Assembly (NCBI GenBank): GCA_025352825.1
Contig: JANXSG010000063.1
Location: 1-62,885, forward strand
DNA from: Chthonomonadaceae bacterium
GTDB taxonomy: Bacteria > Armatimonadota > Chthonomonadetes > Chthonomonadales > Chthonomonadaceae
Direction of reading: 5' to 3'
DNA: 62,885 nt
In this document: positions 28,988-37,613 of the stretch, one piece after another
Layout: each line of letters opens with the position of its first letter
How positions within the stretch are numbered: position 1 is the stretch's first letter
Translations under genes and position numbers: made by a program
Notes under the pieces: generated by a model
The model's database searches: none
What the model was told of the DNA's origin: nothing
The model's input: only the letters and a program-made list of their open reading frames with translations

Positions 28988-30568
28988 TTGAAACAGACGT
29001 GCATTTTATCGATAGCAGTTTTTGTCTTTCTTAGTCCAATCTTATTGGTTAACGCCAATCCTCAATCTAGTAAACAGACTCAAAACGCTCAGGAACGTGA
29101 AAAATCGATACGTCTGCCTGCTTCGGATTCGCACTACCAGATCGTACAGAACTACGTCGAACAGAATCCGGAGCCGGATTATAAGCATGCCTCTTCAGCC
29201 GCATACGAAGCATTCCAGGATATGAAATTTGGAGTCCGGATTCACTGGGGACTATACTCTATCGAAGCACATCCGCGTGAGTCGTGGCCGTTCCTGACAA
29301 TGAACAACAACAAAAAGCAGGCTTATCAAGAACAGTATAAAACCTGGAATCCAACCGGTTTTGATGCTGAAGAGTGGATGAAATTTTTTGAACGTTCCGG
29401 CCTCAAATGTTTCGCTTTCACTTCGAAGCATCACGAAGGTTTCTCGATGTTCGATACCGCGACACGAGTTACTCAGAGAGTGAACTGGACTGCGCCGGGC
29501 GGCCCGGTTCTTGAAAACTGCAATATCGCTTATAGCATCATGGATACTCCGTTCAAGCGCGACGTGGTCGGCGAGCTTTGTACGGCGGCTCATAACCACG
29601 GCATCAAGATCGATCTCTACTTCTCACATCCGGACTGGTACGACGCCGATTTTCGCCCCTTCAACTATCATCCGCTCCAGACCCCCGGCAGCCGAGATCA
29701 TCCGTATGAGTACGGCGACACTTTCAAAGATACGCACAACAACCCAATGGTTTCCGATCCCACTCCCGAGGTGACTGAGCGGATGTTAGCAAGGCACCGC
29801 GCTCAGCTATCCGAACTGCTGACAAAGTATGGCAAGATCGACATGATCTGCCTGGATCAGTGGATGGGCCGCTCCGTATGGCCTCAGATGCGGGAGACTA
29901 TCAAAAGTCTGCGCAAAATTCAGCCTGACGTTATGTTCCGGTGCCGAGGTATCGGAAACTATGGCGACTACTACACTCCGGAGGGTTTTGTGCCCGGCGC
30001 AAAAGAGAATACCAAAATGCCGTGGATGTCGATCTATCCGATAGCGGGTTCGTTCTCTTATGTTTCCGATCCATCGAAGTATGAGGATGGCAAATGGCTG
30101 GTGAAAAATCTGGTGGATACAGTTGCTAAAGGCGGAAACTTCATGGTCGGAATCGGCCCGGATGGAAATGGCAAATTCCATCCAAAAGCGATAGAAGCGC
30201 TGGAGTATGCCGGTGACTGGCTCAAAGTGAACGGTGAGGCTATCTATTCTACTCGTGCGCGGGCAGGAGTTCTTTGGAAGGAAGGCAAGGACATTCGTTT
30301 CACGCGCACAAAGAATGGGAAAACAGTTTACGCTCTCGCGCTAAAGTGGCCTGGTGAACATCTCCACCTTCTTACGATCAACCCGGTAGTTGGATCAAAA
30401 ATCTCAATGGTTGGCTCTTCAAAACGACTGACATGGAGTGCGGTCCCTGGTGGTGGCGTCGATATCGATATACCTTCTTCACTCCAGAATGAGACCCTCA
30501 GACCATGTAAGAGCGCATGGGCATTTAAGATGGTGGTCGATCCAAAAACTGAAATCGCACAGAGATAA
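28988..30568 (+). CDS. exported alpha-L-fucosidase (GH29)
   Basis: A 526-residue GH29 protein. After a signal peptide (KQTCILSIAVFVFLSPILL, cleavage near NAN/A) comes the catalytic (beta/alpha)8 domain with FGVRIHWGLYS, TSKHHEGFSMFDT and DLYFSHPDWYD. The nucleophile aspartate is expected in KIDMICLDQW, and the region EGFVPGAKEN precedes the acid/base zone. A beta-rich C-terminal domain follows (about 420 onward). TTG at 28988 is chosen because GGGAGA is 7 bases upstream and the signal peptide starts with Lys; ATG at 28973 adds five residues. The MFS transporter gene follows by 6 bp, so the enzyme probably releases fucose (or a galactose analogue) for uptake. Confidence 0.9.
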   Translation: MKQTCILSIAVFVFLSPILLVNANPQSSKQTQNAQEREKSIRLPASDSHYQIVQNYVEQNPEPDYKHASSAAYEAFQDMKFGVRIHWGLYSIEAHPRESWPFLTMNNNKKQAYQEQYKTWNPTGFDAEEWMKFFERSGLKCFAFTSKHHEGFSMFDTATRVTQRVNWTAPGGPVLENCNIAYSIMDTPFKRDVVGELCTAAHNHGIKIDLYFSHPDWYDADFRPFNYHPLQTPGSRDHPYEYGDTFKDTHNNPMVSDPTPEVTERMLARHRAQLSELLTKYGKIDMICLDQWMGRSVWPQMRETIKSLRKIQPDVMFRCRGIGNYGDYYTPEGFVPGAKENTKMPWMSIYPIAGSFSYVSDPSKYEDGKWLVKNLVDTVAKGGNFMVGIGPDGNGKFHPKAIEALEYAGDWLKVNGEAIYSTRARAGVLWKEGKDIRFTRTKNGKTVYALALKWPGEHLHLLTINPVVGSKISMVGSSKRLTWSAVPGGGVDIDIPSSLQNETLRPCKSAWAFKMVVDPKTEIAQR

Positions 30569-30574
30569 CTGCTT

Positions 30575-31843
30575 ATGAAAGAGACCAATCTGATGGATGG
30601 AAAGGCGTTAGAAGAGGGAAAGCCTGTCCAACTCTCAGGTCGTCGGTGGGTGATGATCGGGTTTGTCTTTATGGCGACCGTCATCAACTATCTGGACAGG
30701 CAGACTCTTTCGGTACTTGCCCCCACCCTTTCACGTGAATTCAATATGAGTAACGCTGCCTATGGTCAGATTACGGCAGCGTTTATGCTCTCATACACCG
30801 TGATGAATGGTGTATCGGGGCCGTTGATCGACCGTCTGGGAACCAGAGTTGGTTATGCTCTGTGTATGTTCTGGTGGTCGACGGCAGCTATACTCCACTC
30901 CCTGGCAAGAAGCGCATTTGGCCTGGGAACCTGCCGGTTTCTTTTGGGTATGGGCGAGGCCGGTAACTGGCCTGCCGGAGTGAGAGTAGTCAGCGAGTGG
31001 TTCCCGCAGGAGGAGCGGGCGCTCGCCGGAGGTATATTCAACAGCGGTTCTGCCATCGGAGCTCTGTTTGCGCCGCCCCTAATCGCATTGCTGGTTCTTC
31101 GATCCAGCTGGCATAGCGCATTTATTCTCGTAGGTTGCATCGGCTATATCTGGCTGCTGTTCTGGTGGAAATCGTATCAGATCCCTGCCACTCTTGAGAG
31201 CGAGATAGTTGAACCCACGATCCCCGTTCGTGAACTTCTCAAGACTCGTTTTGTCCGCGCTTTCATGCTCTCGAAGATATTTATGGACCCTGTCTGGTAT
31301 TTCTACACCTTCTGGATAGCAAAATATCTCAGTTCCGTACATAACTTCGATATTAAAAAGATTGGCTTCACCGCTTGGATACCATTCCTTACCGCCGATA
31401 TTGGAAACATCGCTGGCGGATGGTTCACCGGTCAGATGATTAAGCGCGGTGTCCCCGTTCAGCACGCGCGCAAAATCGGAGTGAGTATCTTCGCGCTATT
31501 AATGACCTCCGTGATCCCGGCAGCATTCATCAGCAACGTCTGGATTGTGATTACCCTCTTTTCTATCGCGACATTCGGATACACAGGATACACCGCGAAC
31601 ACCCTGGCATTCCCCGCAGACGTCTTCCCGAAAAGCACTGTGGGGTCGATCTGGGGGCTGGCAAGTATGGGCGCGGGATTTGGCGGAATGGTGTTCGGAT
31701 GGCTGAGCGGATGGGCGGTCGACAACTACTCCTACCGTCCGGTTTTGATCGCTTACGGGGTGATGCCAGTGATTGCACTTTCAGTTGTTCTTTTCGGATT
31801 AGGTCGGCTGACCACTGAATCGGCAGAAAGAAAAATTGGTTGA
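30575..31843 (+). CDS. MFS transporter, anion:cation symporter (ExuT/hexuronate-like) family
   Basis: A 422-residue, 12-helix major facilitator. NYLDRQTLSVLAPTL in helix 1 and the loop 2-3 motif GPLIDRLGTRVGY (A-type motif) are clear, and FLLGMGEAGNWPAGVRVVSEWFP is the signature of the ACS family, which includes hexuronate and sugar-acid symporters. Its start is 6 bp after the fucosidase stop, so the two form an operon and the transporter likely takes up the released sugar or a sugar acid; L-fucose, galacturonate or a related anion are all possible. Its stop codon overlaps the possible TTG start of the downstream MgtE gene (TTGA). Confidence 0.9.
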   Translation: MKETNLMDGKALEEGKPVQLSGRRWVMIGFVFMATVINYLDRQTLSVLAPTLSREFNMSNAAYGQITAAFMLSYTVMNGVSGPLIDRLGTRVGYALCMFWWSTAAILHSLARSAFGLGTCRFLLGMGEAGNWPAGVRVVSEWFPQEERALAGGIFNSGSAIGALFAPPLIALLVLRSSWHSAFILVGCIGYIWLLFWWKSYQIPATLESEIVEPTIPVRELLKTRFVRAFMLSKIFMDPVWYFYTFWIAKYLSSVHNFDIKKIGFTAWIPFLTADIGNIAGGWFTGQMIKRGVPVQHARKIGVSIFALLMTSVIPAAFISNVWIVITLFSIATFGYTGYTANTLAFPADVFPKSTVGSIWGLASMGAGFGGMVFGWLSGWAVDNYSYRPVLIAYGVMPVIALSVVLFGLGRLTTESAERKIG

Positions 31844-33216
31844 GAGTTAAAAACGATTCGTTAGAATTCAGACTGAAAATGGCGCTTCAACAGCCCAATT
31901 GGGAAGAAGCGCTTAATACTATACTTCAAGGCAAACACCCCGCAGACATTGCTCTTTCCTTAGATCAGATGCTTCCAAAAGAGGCCCAGTTAGTTTTTTC
32001 AGCTCTCGACACAGAGAGAGCAGCTGAGGTTCTGGATGAACTGCCTCCCATTCTGTCTCGATTTCTTACGGATAATTCTCTTCCATCTCGCGTAGCAGAG
32101 ATGCTCGATCTGCTTCCGATGGATGATGCTGCAGAGATAATCTCTGAAGCTTCGCCGGCACAGCAAGGGAAACTGCTGGCGGAACTGGATTCGCGCTCGC
32201 CGGAAGACGCTGCGGACGTACGTGAGCTGCTCGCGTATGGAGAAGAGACAGCCGGCCGTCTTATGACGGATAAGTTCCTGCGTATCACAGCCCAATTGAC
32301 TGTGGACGAGGCATTTGCCGCAGTTCGACATGCCGATTCGGAAGTCGAGACACTCAACGACCTCTTTGTGGTCGAGAGTGCAAATGGTGAAGACGAACGG
32401 CTGATTGGCATTCTTTCTCTTCGAGATTTGGTCTGCGCAAAACCTTCTCAGACTATCAGCGAAGTGATGACAACAGATCTGGTGACAGTACGAGTAGATA
32501 CCGATCAACAGGATGCTGCTCGCATTCTTTCCAAATACGATTTTCTGGCGCTGCCTGTACTGGATATTCGCGGATATCTCGCCGGCATCATCACAGTAGA
32601 CGACATCATCGATGTTCTGATTGAAGAGTTCACAGAAGACTACCTGAAACTCGTTGGCACCGATGCGGAAGAGATGGCTCGCCGATCGCCACTTCAGGTT
32701 GCGAAACTCAGACTTCCATGGCTGATGGCTACCATGCTAATTGAGCTGATGGCAGGTGTTGTCATATCGCGTTTCGACTGGGTACTTCGAGAGGTAATTC
32801 TGCTTGCGTCGTTTATGCCGGTGATATCCGCTATCAGCGGTAATGTCGGGCTGCAGGCCGCCGCGATCATCATCCGGGGGTTGGATACCGGTCACGTTAG
32901 CCTGGACAACCTAGGTAAAGCAGTACGCAAAGAGGTACTGACAGCGCTCTTGATGGCATGTGCTTGTGGGCTGATTCTTGGAACAATAGGAGCAGTTTGG
33001 TCACGGCATATCCCGTTCGGGTTTGTCATCGGAGGCGCGATGACGGTCTCTATGCTTACCGCAAGCCTAATGGGAACCATCATTCCCATTATGTCGAAAC
33101 GACTCGGTTTCGATCCTGCAGCGACTGCCGGGCCGTTCGAAACTGCCTTCCAGGATGTGATCGGATTTGCGGTGTTTCTCTGGCTGGCTTCTTTGCTTTT
33201 ACCCTGGCTTAAATAA
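31840..33216 (+). CDS. mgtE: magnesium transporter MgtE
   Basis: A 458-residue MgtE protein. The N-terminal superhelical domain (about 15-145) shows ALDTERAAEVLDELP and LLPMDDAAEIISEASP, typical of MgtE repeats. Two CBS domains follow (about 146-265; VMTTDLVTVRVDTDQQDAARI, YLAGIITVDDIIDVL). Five transmembrane helices end the protein, with SGNVGLQAAAIIIRGLD near the pore. Start choice is uncertain: TTG at 31840 overlaps the MFS stop as TTGA, while ATG 31879 gives a shorter tail; neither has a strong ribosome site. The CBS and N domains normally close the channel when cytosolic magnesium is high. No M-box riboswitch is visible because the gene is embedded in an operon. Confidence 0.93.
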   Translation: MRVKNDSLEFRLKMALQQPNWEEALNTILQGKHPADIALSLDQMLPKEAQLVFSALDTERAAEVLDELPPILSRFLTDNSLPSRVAEMLDLLPMDDAAEIISEASPAQQGKLLAELDSRSPEDAADVRELLAYGEETAGRLMTDKFLRITAQLTVDEAFAAVRHADSEVETLNDLFVVESANGEDERLIGILSLRDLVCAKPSQTISEVMTTDLVTVRVDTDQQDAARILSKYDFLALPVLDIRGYLAGIITVDDIIDVLIEEFTEDYLKLVGTDAEEMARRSPLQVAKLRLPWLMATMLIELMAGVVISRFDWVLREVILLASFMPVISAISGNVGLQAAAIIIRGLDTGHVSLDNLGKAVRKEVLTALLMACACGLILGTIGAVWSRHIPFGFVIGGAMTVSMLTASLMGTIIPIMSKRLGFDPAATAGPFETAFQDVIGFAVFLWLASLLLPWLK

Positions 33217-33297
33217 CCATAGATATTCTTCGGGTAGAATAGTCTGGTCAATATACAAAAATTAGCTTATATATAAATCATCTCTGAGGTACCAAGT

Positions 33298-33894
33298 TTG
33301 AAGCTGAATAAAAGTGTGAAAGCAGTTATAGATAAGATATGGAAAATTAAAGAGGTTTCTTGGGCGAAATACAGTTTGCGAAAATGTAACTCGGTTGGTC
33401 CCTTAACACGGATGGTTGGGAAAATCAGCGTAAACAATCTCGGAATCATACGACTTGGTGAGAAGGTTAAAATTTGGGGCACTCTCATTCCAATCGAACT
33501 GGTTGCCCTGCCGAATGCCGAACTGATTATCGGAGATAACGTCTCGATCAACTTTGGCGTCTCAATATGCGCGCAAAAATCGGTGACGATCGGAAACAAC
33601 TGTGGAATAGGGAACTACTCTCTCATCATGGACACGGATTTCCATGAAATCGGTAACCACATGTCCACCAAAAGACCTTCTGCGGAACCCATCATAATTT
33701 GTGATGATGTATGGCTAGCTGCGAGAGTGATAGTAATGAAAGGAGTAACGATAGGGAAAGGCGCTGTAGTTTCCGCAGGTTCTGTAGTTGCAACCAACGT
33801 ACCTCCATATACTCTCGTGGGAGGAGTGCCAGCCCGCATCATAAAAAAGCTTCCCCACCCTGATGAGTTAAATCAGGAAGGGGAAGCAGTCTAA
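33298..33894 (+). CDS. hexapeptide-repeat (LbH) O-acetyltransferase
   Basis: A 198-residue left-handed beta-helix acyltransferase of the maltose/galactoside O-acetyltransferase or wall polysaccharide group. Repeats include [30 protein letters not shown] and [20 protein letters not shown]; the catalytic histidine is in DTDFHEIG, and GVPARIIKK closes the helix. TTG at 33298 has GAGGT about 8 bases before it. It probably O-acetylates a surface sugar. The gene follows mgtE by 81 bp and ends inside a terminator hairpin, so it is the last gene of the unit. Confidence 0.88.
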   Translation: MKLNKSVKAVIDKIWKIKEVSWAKYSLRKCNSVGPLTRMVGKISVNNLGIIRLGEKVKIWGTLIPIELVALPNAELIIGDNVSINFGVSICAQKSVTIGNNCGIGNYSLIMDTDFHEIGNHMSTKRPSAEPIIICDDVWLAARVIVMKGVTIGKGAVVSAGSVVATNVPPYTLVGGVPARIIKKLPHPDELNQEGEAV

Positions 33895-33916
33895 CTCAAT
33901 CTTTCTAGTTTTTTTT
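33849..33916 (+). terminator. rho-independent terminator overlapping the acyltransferase C-terminus
   Basis: GCTTCCCC (33849-33856) and GGGGAAGC (33880-33887) enclose a nested stem CCTGAT/ATCAGG (33859-33864, 33872-33877). The hairpin lies inside the last 15 codons of the acyltransferase gene; the stop codon and a run of nine T (about 33907-33916) follow. The convergent PPC-domain gene ends right at its edge. Confidence 0.75.
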
Positions 33917-35940
33917 TACTTCTTCGCTGGCTTCGAAACCTCAAGTTGTATAGGCGCAGAGCACTGTGGAGTAGGATGAAGCTCATCTACTCCTAGCTGA
34001 CCTACAATTAGGATGCTGGATTTACCAGCCACCTGCTTATCATCCGCCTTCAAAATTAGTTTAACTTCGGAAAGCTTTTCCGGAATATCTACTCCCGCTG
34101 CAGAAACTCCAGCAGGCAGTCCAAGAACTGAAATCGGAATTTTTGCGGTAAACCCCTCTTTCCGAACAACTTTCACTACAATATCTATCGATTTTCCCGG
34201 CATCAGTTTGATTGAATCAACTGGTGGAACAATGCTAAATTCGGGAGCAGCAGTCAGCGATATCACTGGCAGAATAGTTGGACTCGTTGAACGATTAAGC
34301 TTATCGCCATCTTTCGTAAACTGCTCGGATTGTGACTGTGCTTTATGCTGAACCATTTTTGAATCTATAAGTGCCACACCCGATATATTCAAATCAGCAG
34401 TCAGCATAGGTGCATCTTTTGCTGCGGTTAGAATGATGTTTAATTCTGAGGATCCTTTTGGAATCATAGACGGCCCCAGCAGACTCACACCTTTTGGAAG
34501 CGTCTTTAATTCCACTGCTATGTCGCCATCGTAGCCGTTCATACGAGAAACGTTCACCTTTAAAGGGATCGCGCCTCCCTGCCCTAGCGACGGATGATCG
34601 GGAGCGAATGAAAGACGAAAATCAGGTTTTGCCGGATGAATTGTGAACTCATAGATGTAGTCAGGCCCCTGCTTCTGAGTCATATCACGAATTTGAGCAA
34701 TGTAATCAGCAGATTGTGGTGCGATAAACTCCAGTCTAGAATCCTTACCGATTGCATCATCATTCGAAGCAAGCTCTTTACCAGTTAGGTCAGTGACAGT
34801 CAGATTAGAATCAAGATGAGATCCCAGCCTCTGAGCCAGCACTTCTAGAATGAATTTCTGATTTTTATCTGCCTTGAACCGGTAGTAGCTCATGTTTGGA
34901 GCAGTTACCCCCGCTTTAGCAATTATGCGGCCATAGACTGTCGCAGGAACTGGAATCTGCTGAGCAGTTTTTAGAGTGTCGTTAGAATCATTTTGCTTTA
35001 GTGAGGGAATATCCTCAACTGCAAGCAGAACGGAATTAGAGAATCCATTGGGCAAGGTAATAGGCATAAGTACCGGGTTGTCGAACTCCCCCATCGGCAG
35101 CTTGACTTTACCAGTCGTTACTCCTGCGAGATTGAAACCATTCAGATACAGGTCTACCACCGCACCGGCTGGACCACCCGCGGGAAGGCTGCTGGTGACG
35201 TAAGGAATCTCGCCCATAGTAAGCCGATAACTGTGGGCCGCACTCCCCTGATATCGCAGGTCGCGAAGGGAGAGATAGTAGTCGTCAGACTTTTGCGGTG
35301 TGAATGCGATCAGCGAATCCGAACCATTGAAATCGTCGCTAAACGCAAGTTCGCGGCCATCCTTATCCTGAACCGAGAGCACCGAATCCAGCGCCGATCC
35401 CTGCCGGGCAGCCATGACATCACAGATGATCTGGTGCCCTTTTTCCGCATGAAACTTGAACCAGTCGACGTCTTCCGCAGGATCGATTTTGCCCACAACC
35501 GTTGTTGGCAGCCTCACTTGCTGGGCCTCAGAGCGATTGTTGTTAGGCTCCTTCTCCTCAATTTCAGCCCACTGACCAACATCGAACATCGCGATATCCG
35601 AAGCTCCCATAGGCGTGATTACGCGCAGCTTGCGGAGTCCGGGTATAGCATCGGGAGAAATCGTAAAATGGACAATCAGTTTGCTGGAAGCATTTTTTGC
35701 CGGAGGCGGTTTTAGAGGGGTTGCATCGGTCTTCACACCTTCGCAGTCGATCACTAAGCGTGTTCCAAACCCAATGTTTATTCCTTCAATGGTGATATCG
35801 ACCGATTTTCCACGCTGCCCCCCGGAAGGATGCAGCGACTCGATACGAGGCAGCGCTGTCTGAGCGATCGATTTCCCATATCCGCCAAACACTAGAATGA
35901 CCGTCGTGATGACGGCCACTCTACACTGTTTCCAAATCAT
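33916..35940 (-). CDS. exported PPC-domain protein of the planctomycete type
   Basis: A 674-residue exported protein. After a signal peptide (MIWKQCRVAVITTVILVFGG) come an IPT-like or Ig-like domain (ESLHPSGGQRGKSVDITIEG), two pre-peptidase C-terminal (PPC) domains, each with an NNRSEAQQV/NDTLKTAQQIPVP turn followed by DVDWFKFHAEKGHQIICDV or YYRFKADKNQKFILEV, and C-terminal Ig-like repeats. GGGAGGA is 4-5 bases before ATG 35940. It is the last gene of the DUF1501/DUF1553/WD40 cluster on the minus strand. PPC domains are binding modules; the whole protein may bind polysaccharide or protein outside the cell. No catalytic domain is visible. Confidence 0.82.
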   Translation of the reverse strand: MIWKQCRVAVITTVILVFGGYGKSIAQTALPRIESLHPSGGQRGKSVDITIEGINIGFGTRLVIDCEGVKTDATPLKPPPAKNASSKLIVHFTISPDAIPGLRKLRVITPMGASDIAMFDVGQWAEIEEKEPNNNRSEAQQVRLPTTVVGKIDPAEDVDWFKFHAEKGHQIICDVMAARQGSALDSVLSVQDKDGRELAFSDDFNGSDSLIAFTPQKSDDYYLSLRDLRYQGSAAHSYRLTMGEIPYVTSSLPAGGPAGAVVDLYLNGFNLAGVTTGKVKLPMGEFDNPVLMPITLPNGFSNSVLLAVEDIPSLKQNDSNDTLKTAQQIPVPATVYGRIIAKAGVTAPNMSYYRFKADKNQKFILEVLAQRLGSHLDSNLTVTDLTGKELASNDDAIGKDSRLEFIAPQSADYIAQIRDMTQKQGPDYIYEFTIHPAKPDFRLSFAPDHPSLGQGGAIPLKVNVSRMNGYDGDIAVELKTLPKGVSLLGPSMIPKGSSELNIILTAAKDAPMLTADLNISGVALIDSKMVQHKAQSQSEQFTKDGDKLNRSTSPTILPVISLTAAPEFSIVPPVDSIKLMPGKSIDIVVKVVRKEGFTAKIPISVLGLPAGVSAAGVDIPEKLSEVKLILKADDKQVAGKSSILIVGQLGVDELHPTPQCSAPIQLEVSKPAKK

Positions 35941-35981
35941 AGTTCCTCCCAGCAATGGAGCCGTTATTTTGTAACCAAAAG

Positions 35982-37406
35982 CTATTGTGAAACAGTTAAA
36001 GCATGACTACGCAGGGTGGAAAGTTTCCCCATAAGTTTTGCGTTGGCTGTATTCCATAGGAGAACCTGCCCGTCCCAAGTACCCGCTGCAAGAAGTTTTC
36101 CATCTGGGCTGTACTTAATTGTATAAACCCAGTCCTTGGCATCCGAGAAAGATAGCGAGTTCCCACCACTCGAAACATTCCAAATCTTCACACTTTTGTC
36201 GGCAGATGCAGTAGCCGCTGTCTGGCCATCAGGCGAAAACGTTGCCGCAAGAATGCCGGCTTTATGCCCTGTCAGCGCTTTTAACTGGTTGCTGCTATCC
36301 GTTCCGAACGACCATATCTTCACAGACTTGTCCGCACTCGATGATATCAGTTTCTTCCCATCTAAACTGAACTCTGTATCGGTGACAATATCATCGTGTG
36401 CAGTAATCGAGTATATTCGCTTCCCCGTTGAAATATCCCATACTTTCATACTTTTATCCATTCCGGAAGAGGCCAAATACTTGCCATCCGGACTGAATAC
36501 CGCGCTCAATACGCCATCGGAATGATCTCTCAAGGTTGCGGAGAGTTTACCTGAAGGCAGCTGCCAGACTTTAATGCTCTTATCCCCGCTCCCGGAGACA
36601 ATCAGTTTTCCATCCGGGCTGAATGCGACAGCATTTACCACATCCGGGTGCGCTTCTACCACCTGGGATTCATGTCCGGCCGCCACATCCCACAATCGAA
36701 TCTCGCCGGATATGGTTGGAAGTCCGCCCCCTGCAGCCAGCCATTTACCATCTTTCGAAAATGAGAGTGAACGAACAGCATCCGTATGGCCATTCCATGT
36801 CTGGAGCAGTTTCTGTGAGGCTGTATCCCAAAACTGTACCTGCTGATACGACCCAACCGCAAGTGTTTTTCCATCAGCGCTGAAGGCAAGTGATGTAACA
36901 GGAGTGGGCACCAACACAAACGATCCTACCGCTGTATGGTGTGCTGCTGCAGGAACTATCGGCTCTCCAGGTTTACTTCCTAGCTTGGACTTCGACAGTC
37001 CACTTTCAGGAATAGCAGCGTCAGTCTTTGCGCCTGCGTCGATCCACTGTTTAATTCTATCGATATCAATCTGTTTTAACGAGCCGCCTGGGGGCATTTT
37101 CGGCTGCATCGTCCCCAACAGCAGCTTCACTAATCGGCTGTCAGCACCCTTCCCAATAGTAAGAGGCGATCCGCCCTTCCCACCTTTTATCAAAGATGCA
37201 TACGAGGCAAGCGAGAGACCCCCAGCCGGACTATTCATCCCATGACATCCCACACAGGCAGAACGAAATATCGGGAGTATATCTTTATGAAAGGAGATAG
37301 GAATAGGCTTTTGATCAGCTAGAACTGTACATGGCATAGCTAATCCCATGAGCAGAACAAGGAGCGAGGAGAGCAAAATCGTTGATGAAACTCTAGATAT
37401 GTTCAT
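35982..37406 (-). CDS. exported cytochrome c-like and WD40 beta-propeller fusion
   Basis: A 474-residue protein with a signal peptide (SSLLVLLMGLAMPCTVLA), a planctomycete-type cytochrome c-like domain containing one CVGCH haem motif and GGSLKQIDIDRIKQWIDAGAK, then WD40 repeats filling residues about 165-474 (for example VRSLSFSKDGKWLAAGG, VNAVAFSPDGKLIVSGSGDKSIKVW). About seven blades can be counted. The start codon directly abuts a repeat element whose end gives GTGAGGG as the ribosome site. Haem-propeller fusions occur near DUF1501/DUF1553 proteins in Planctomycetota and relatives; electron transfer and partner are unknown. Confidence 0.88.
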   Translation of the reverse strand: MNISRVSSTILLSSLLVLLMGLAMPCTVLADQKPIPISFHKDILPIFRSACVGCHGMNSPAGGLSLASYASLIKGGKGGSPLTIGKGADSRLVKLLLGTMQPKMPPGGSLKQIDIDRIKQWIDAGAKTDAAIPESGLSKSKLGSKPGEPIVPAAAHHTAVGSFVLVPTPVTSLAFSADGKTLAVGSYQQVQFWDTASQKLLQTWNGHTDAVRSLSFSKDGKWLAAGGGLPTISGEIRLWDVAAGHESQVVEAHPDVVNAVAFSPDGKLIVSGSGDKSIKVWQLPSGKLSATLRDHSDGVLSAVFSPDGKYLASSGMDKSMKVWDISTGKRIYSITAHDDIVTDTEFSLDGKKLISSSADKSVKIWSFGTDSSNQLKALTGHKAGILAATFSPDGQTAATASADKSVKIWNVSSGGNSLSFSDAKDWVYTIKYSPDGKLLAAGTWDGQVLLWNTANAKLMGKLSTLRSHALTVSQ

Positions 37407-37613
37407 TAGCCCTCACCCCCAATCCCTCTCCCAAAAACAGGAGAGGGGAGTAATTCCATCTCATTTCAAACTCTCGTCTCTCTCTTGGGCATGTGCTCAT
37501 CGCCGCTGAGATGAACAAATACAATTCCCTAAATGCGTGGTTCAGAGGAATATCTTCCTAGATTATTATCCCCCCTCTCCTGTTATTGGGAGAGGGGTTG
37601 GGGGTGATGGCTA
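37407..37613. repeat. 207-bp inverted-repeat (MITE-like) element
   Basis: The left arm (37407-37448) and right arm (37572-37613) are inverted repeats about 42 bp long, starting TAGCC(C)TCACCCCC and running through CCTCTCCCAA into an inner GGAGAGGGG. Only a few bases differ. It fills the gap exactly: its left edge touches the start codon of the cytochrome-WD40 gene and the right edge is the TAG stop of the DUF1553 gene. Confidence 0.85.

Noticed and set aside
31700-31860. Magnesium riboswitch upstream of mgtE
   Set aside because: The mgtE start overlaps the preceding gene and no leader or expected stem structure is available.
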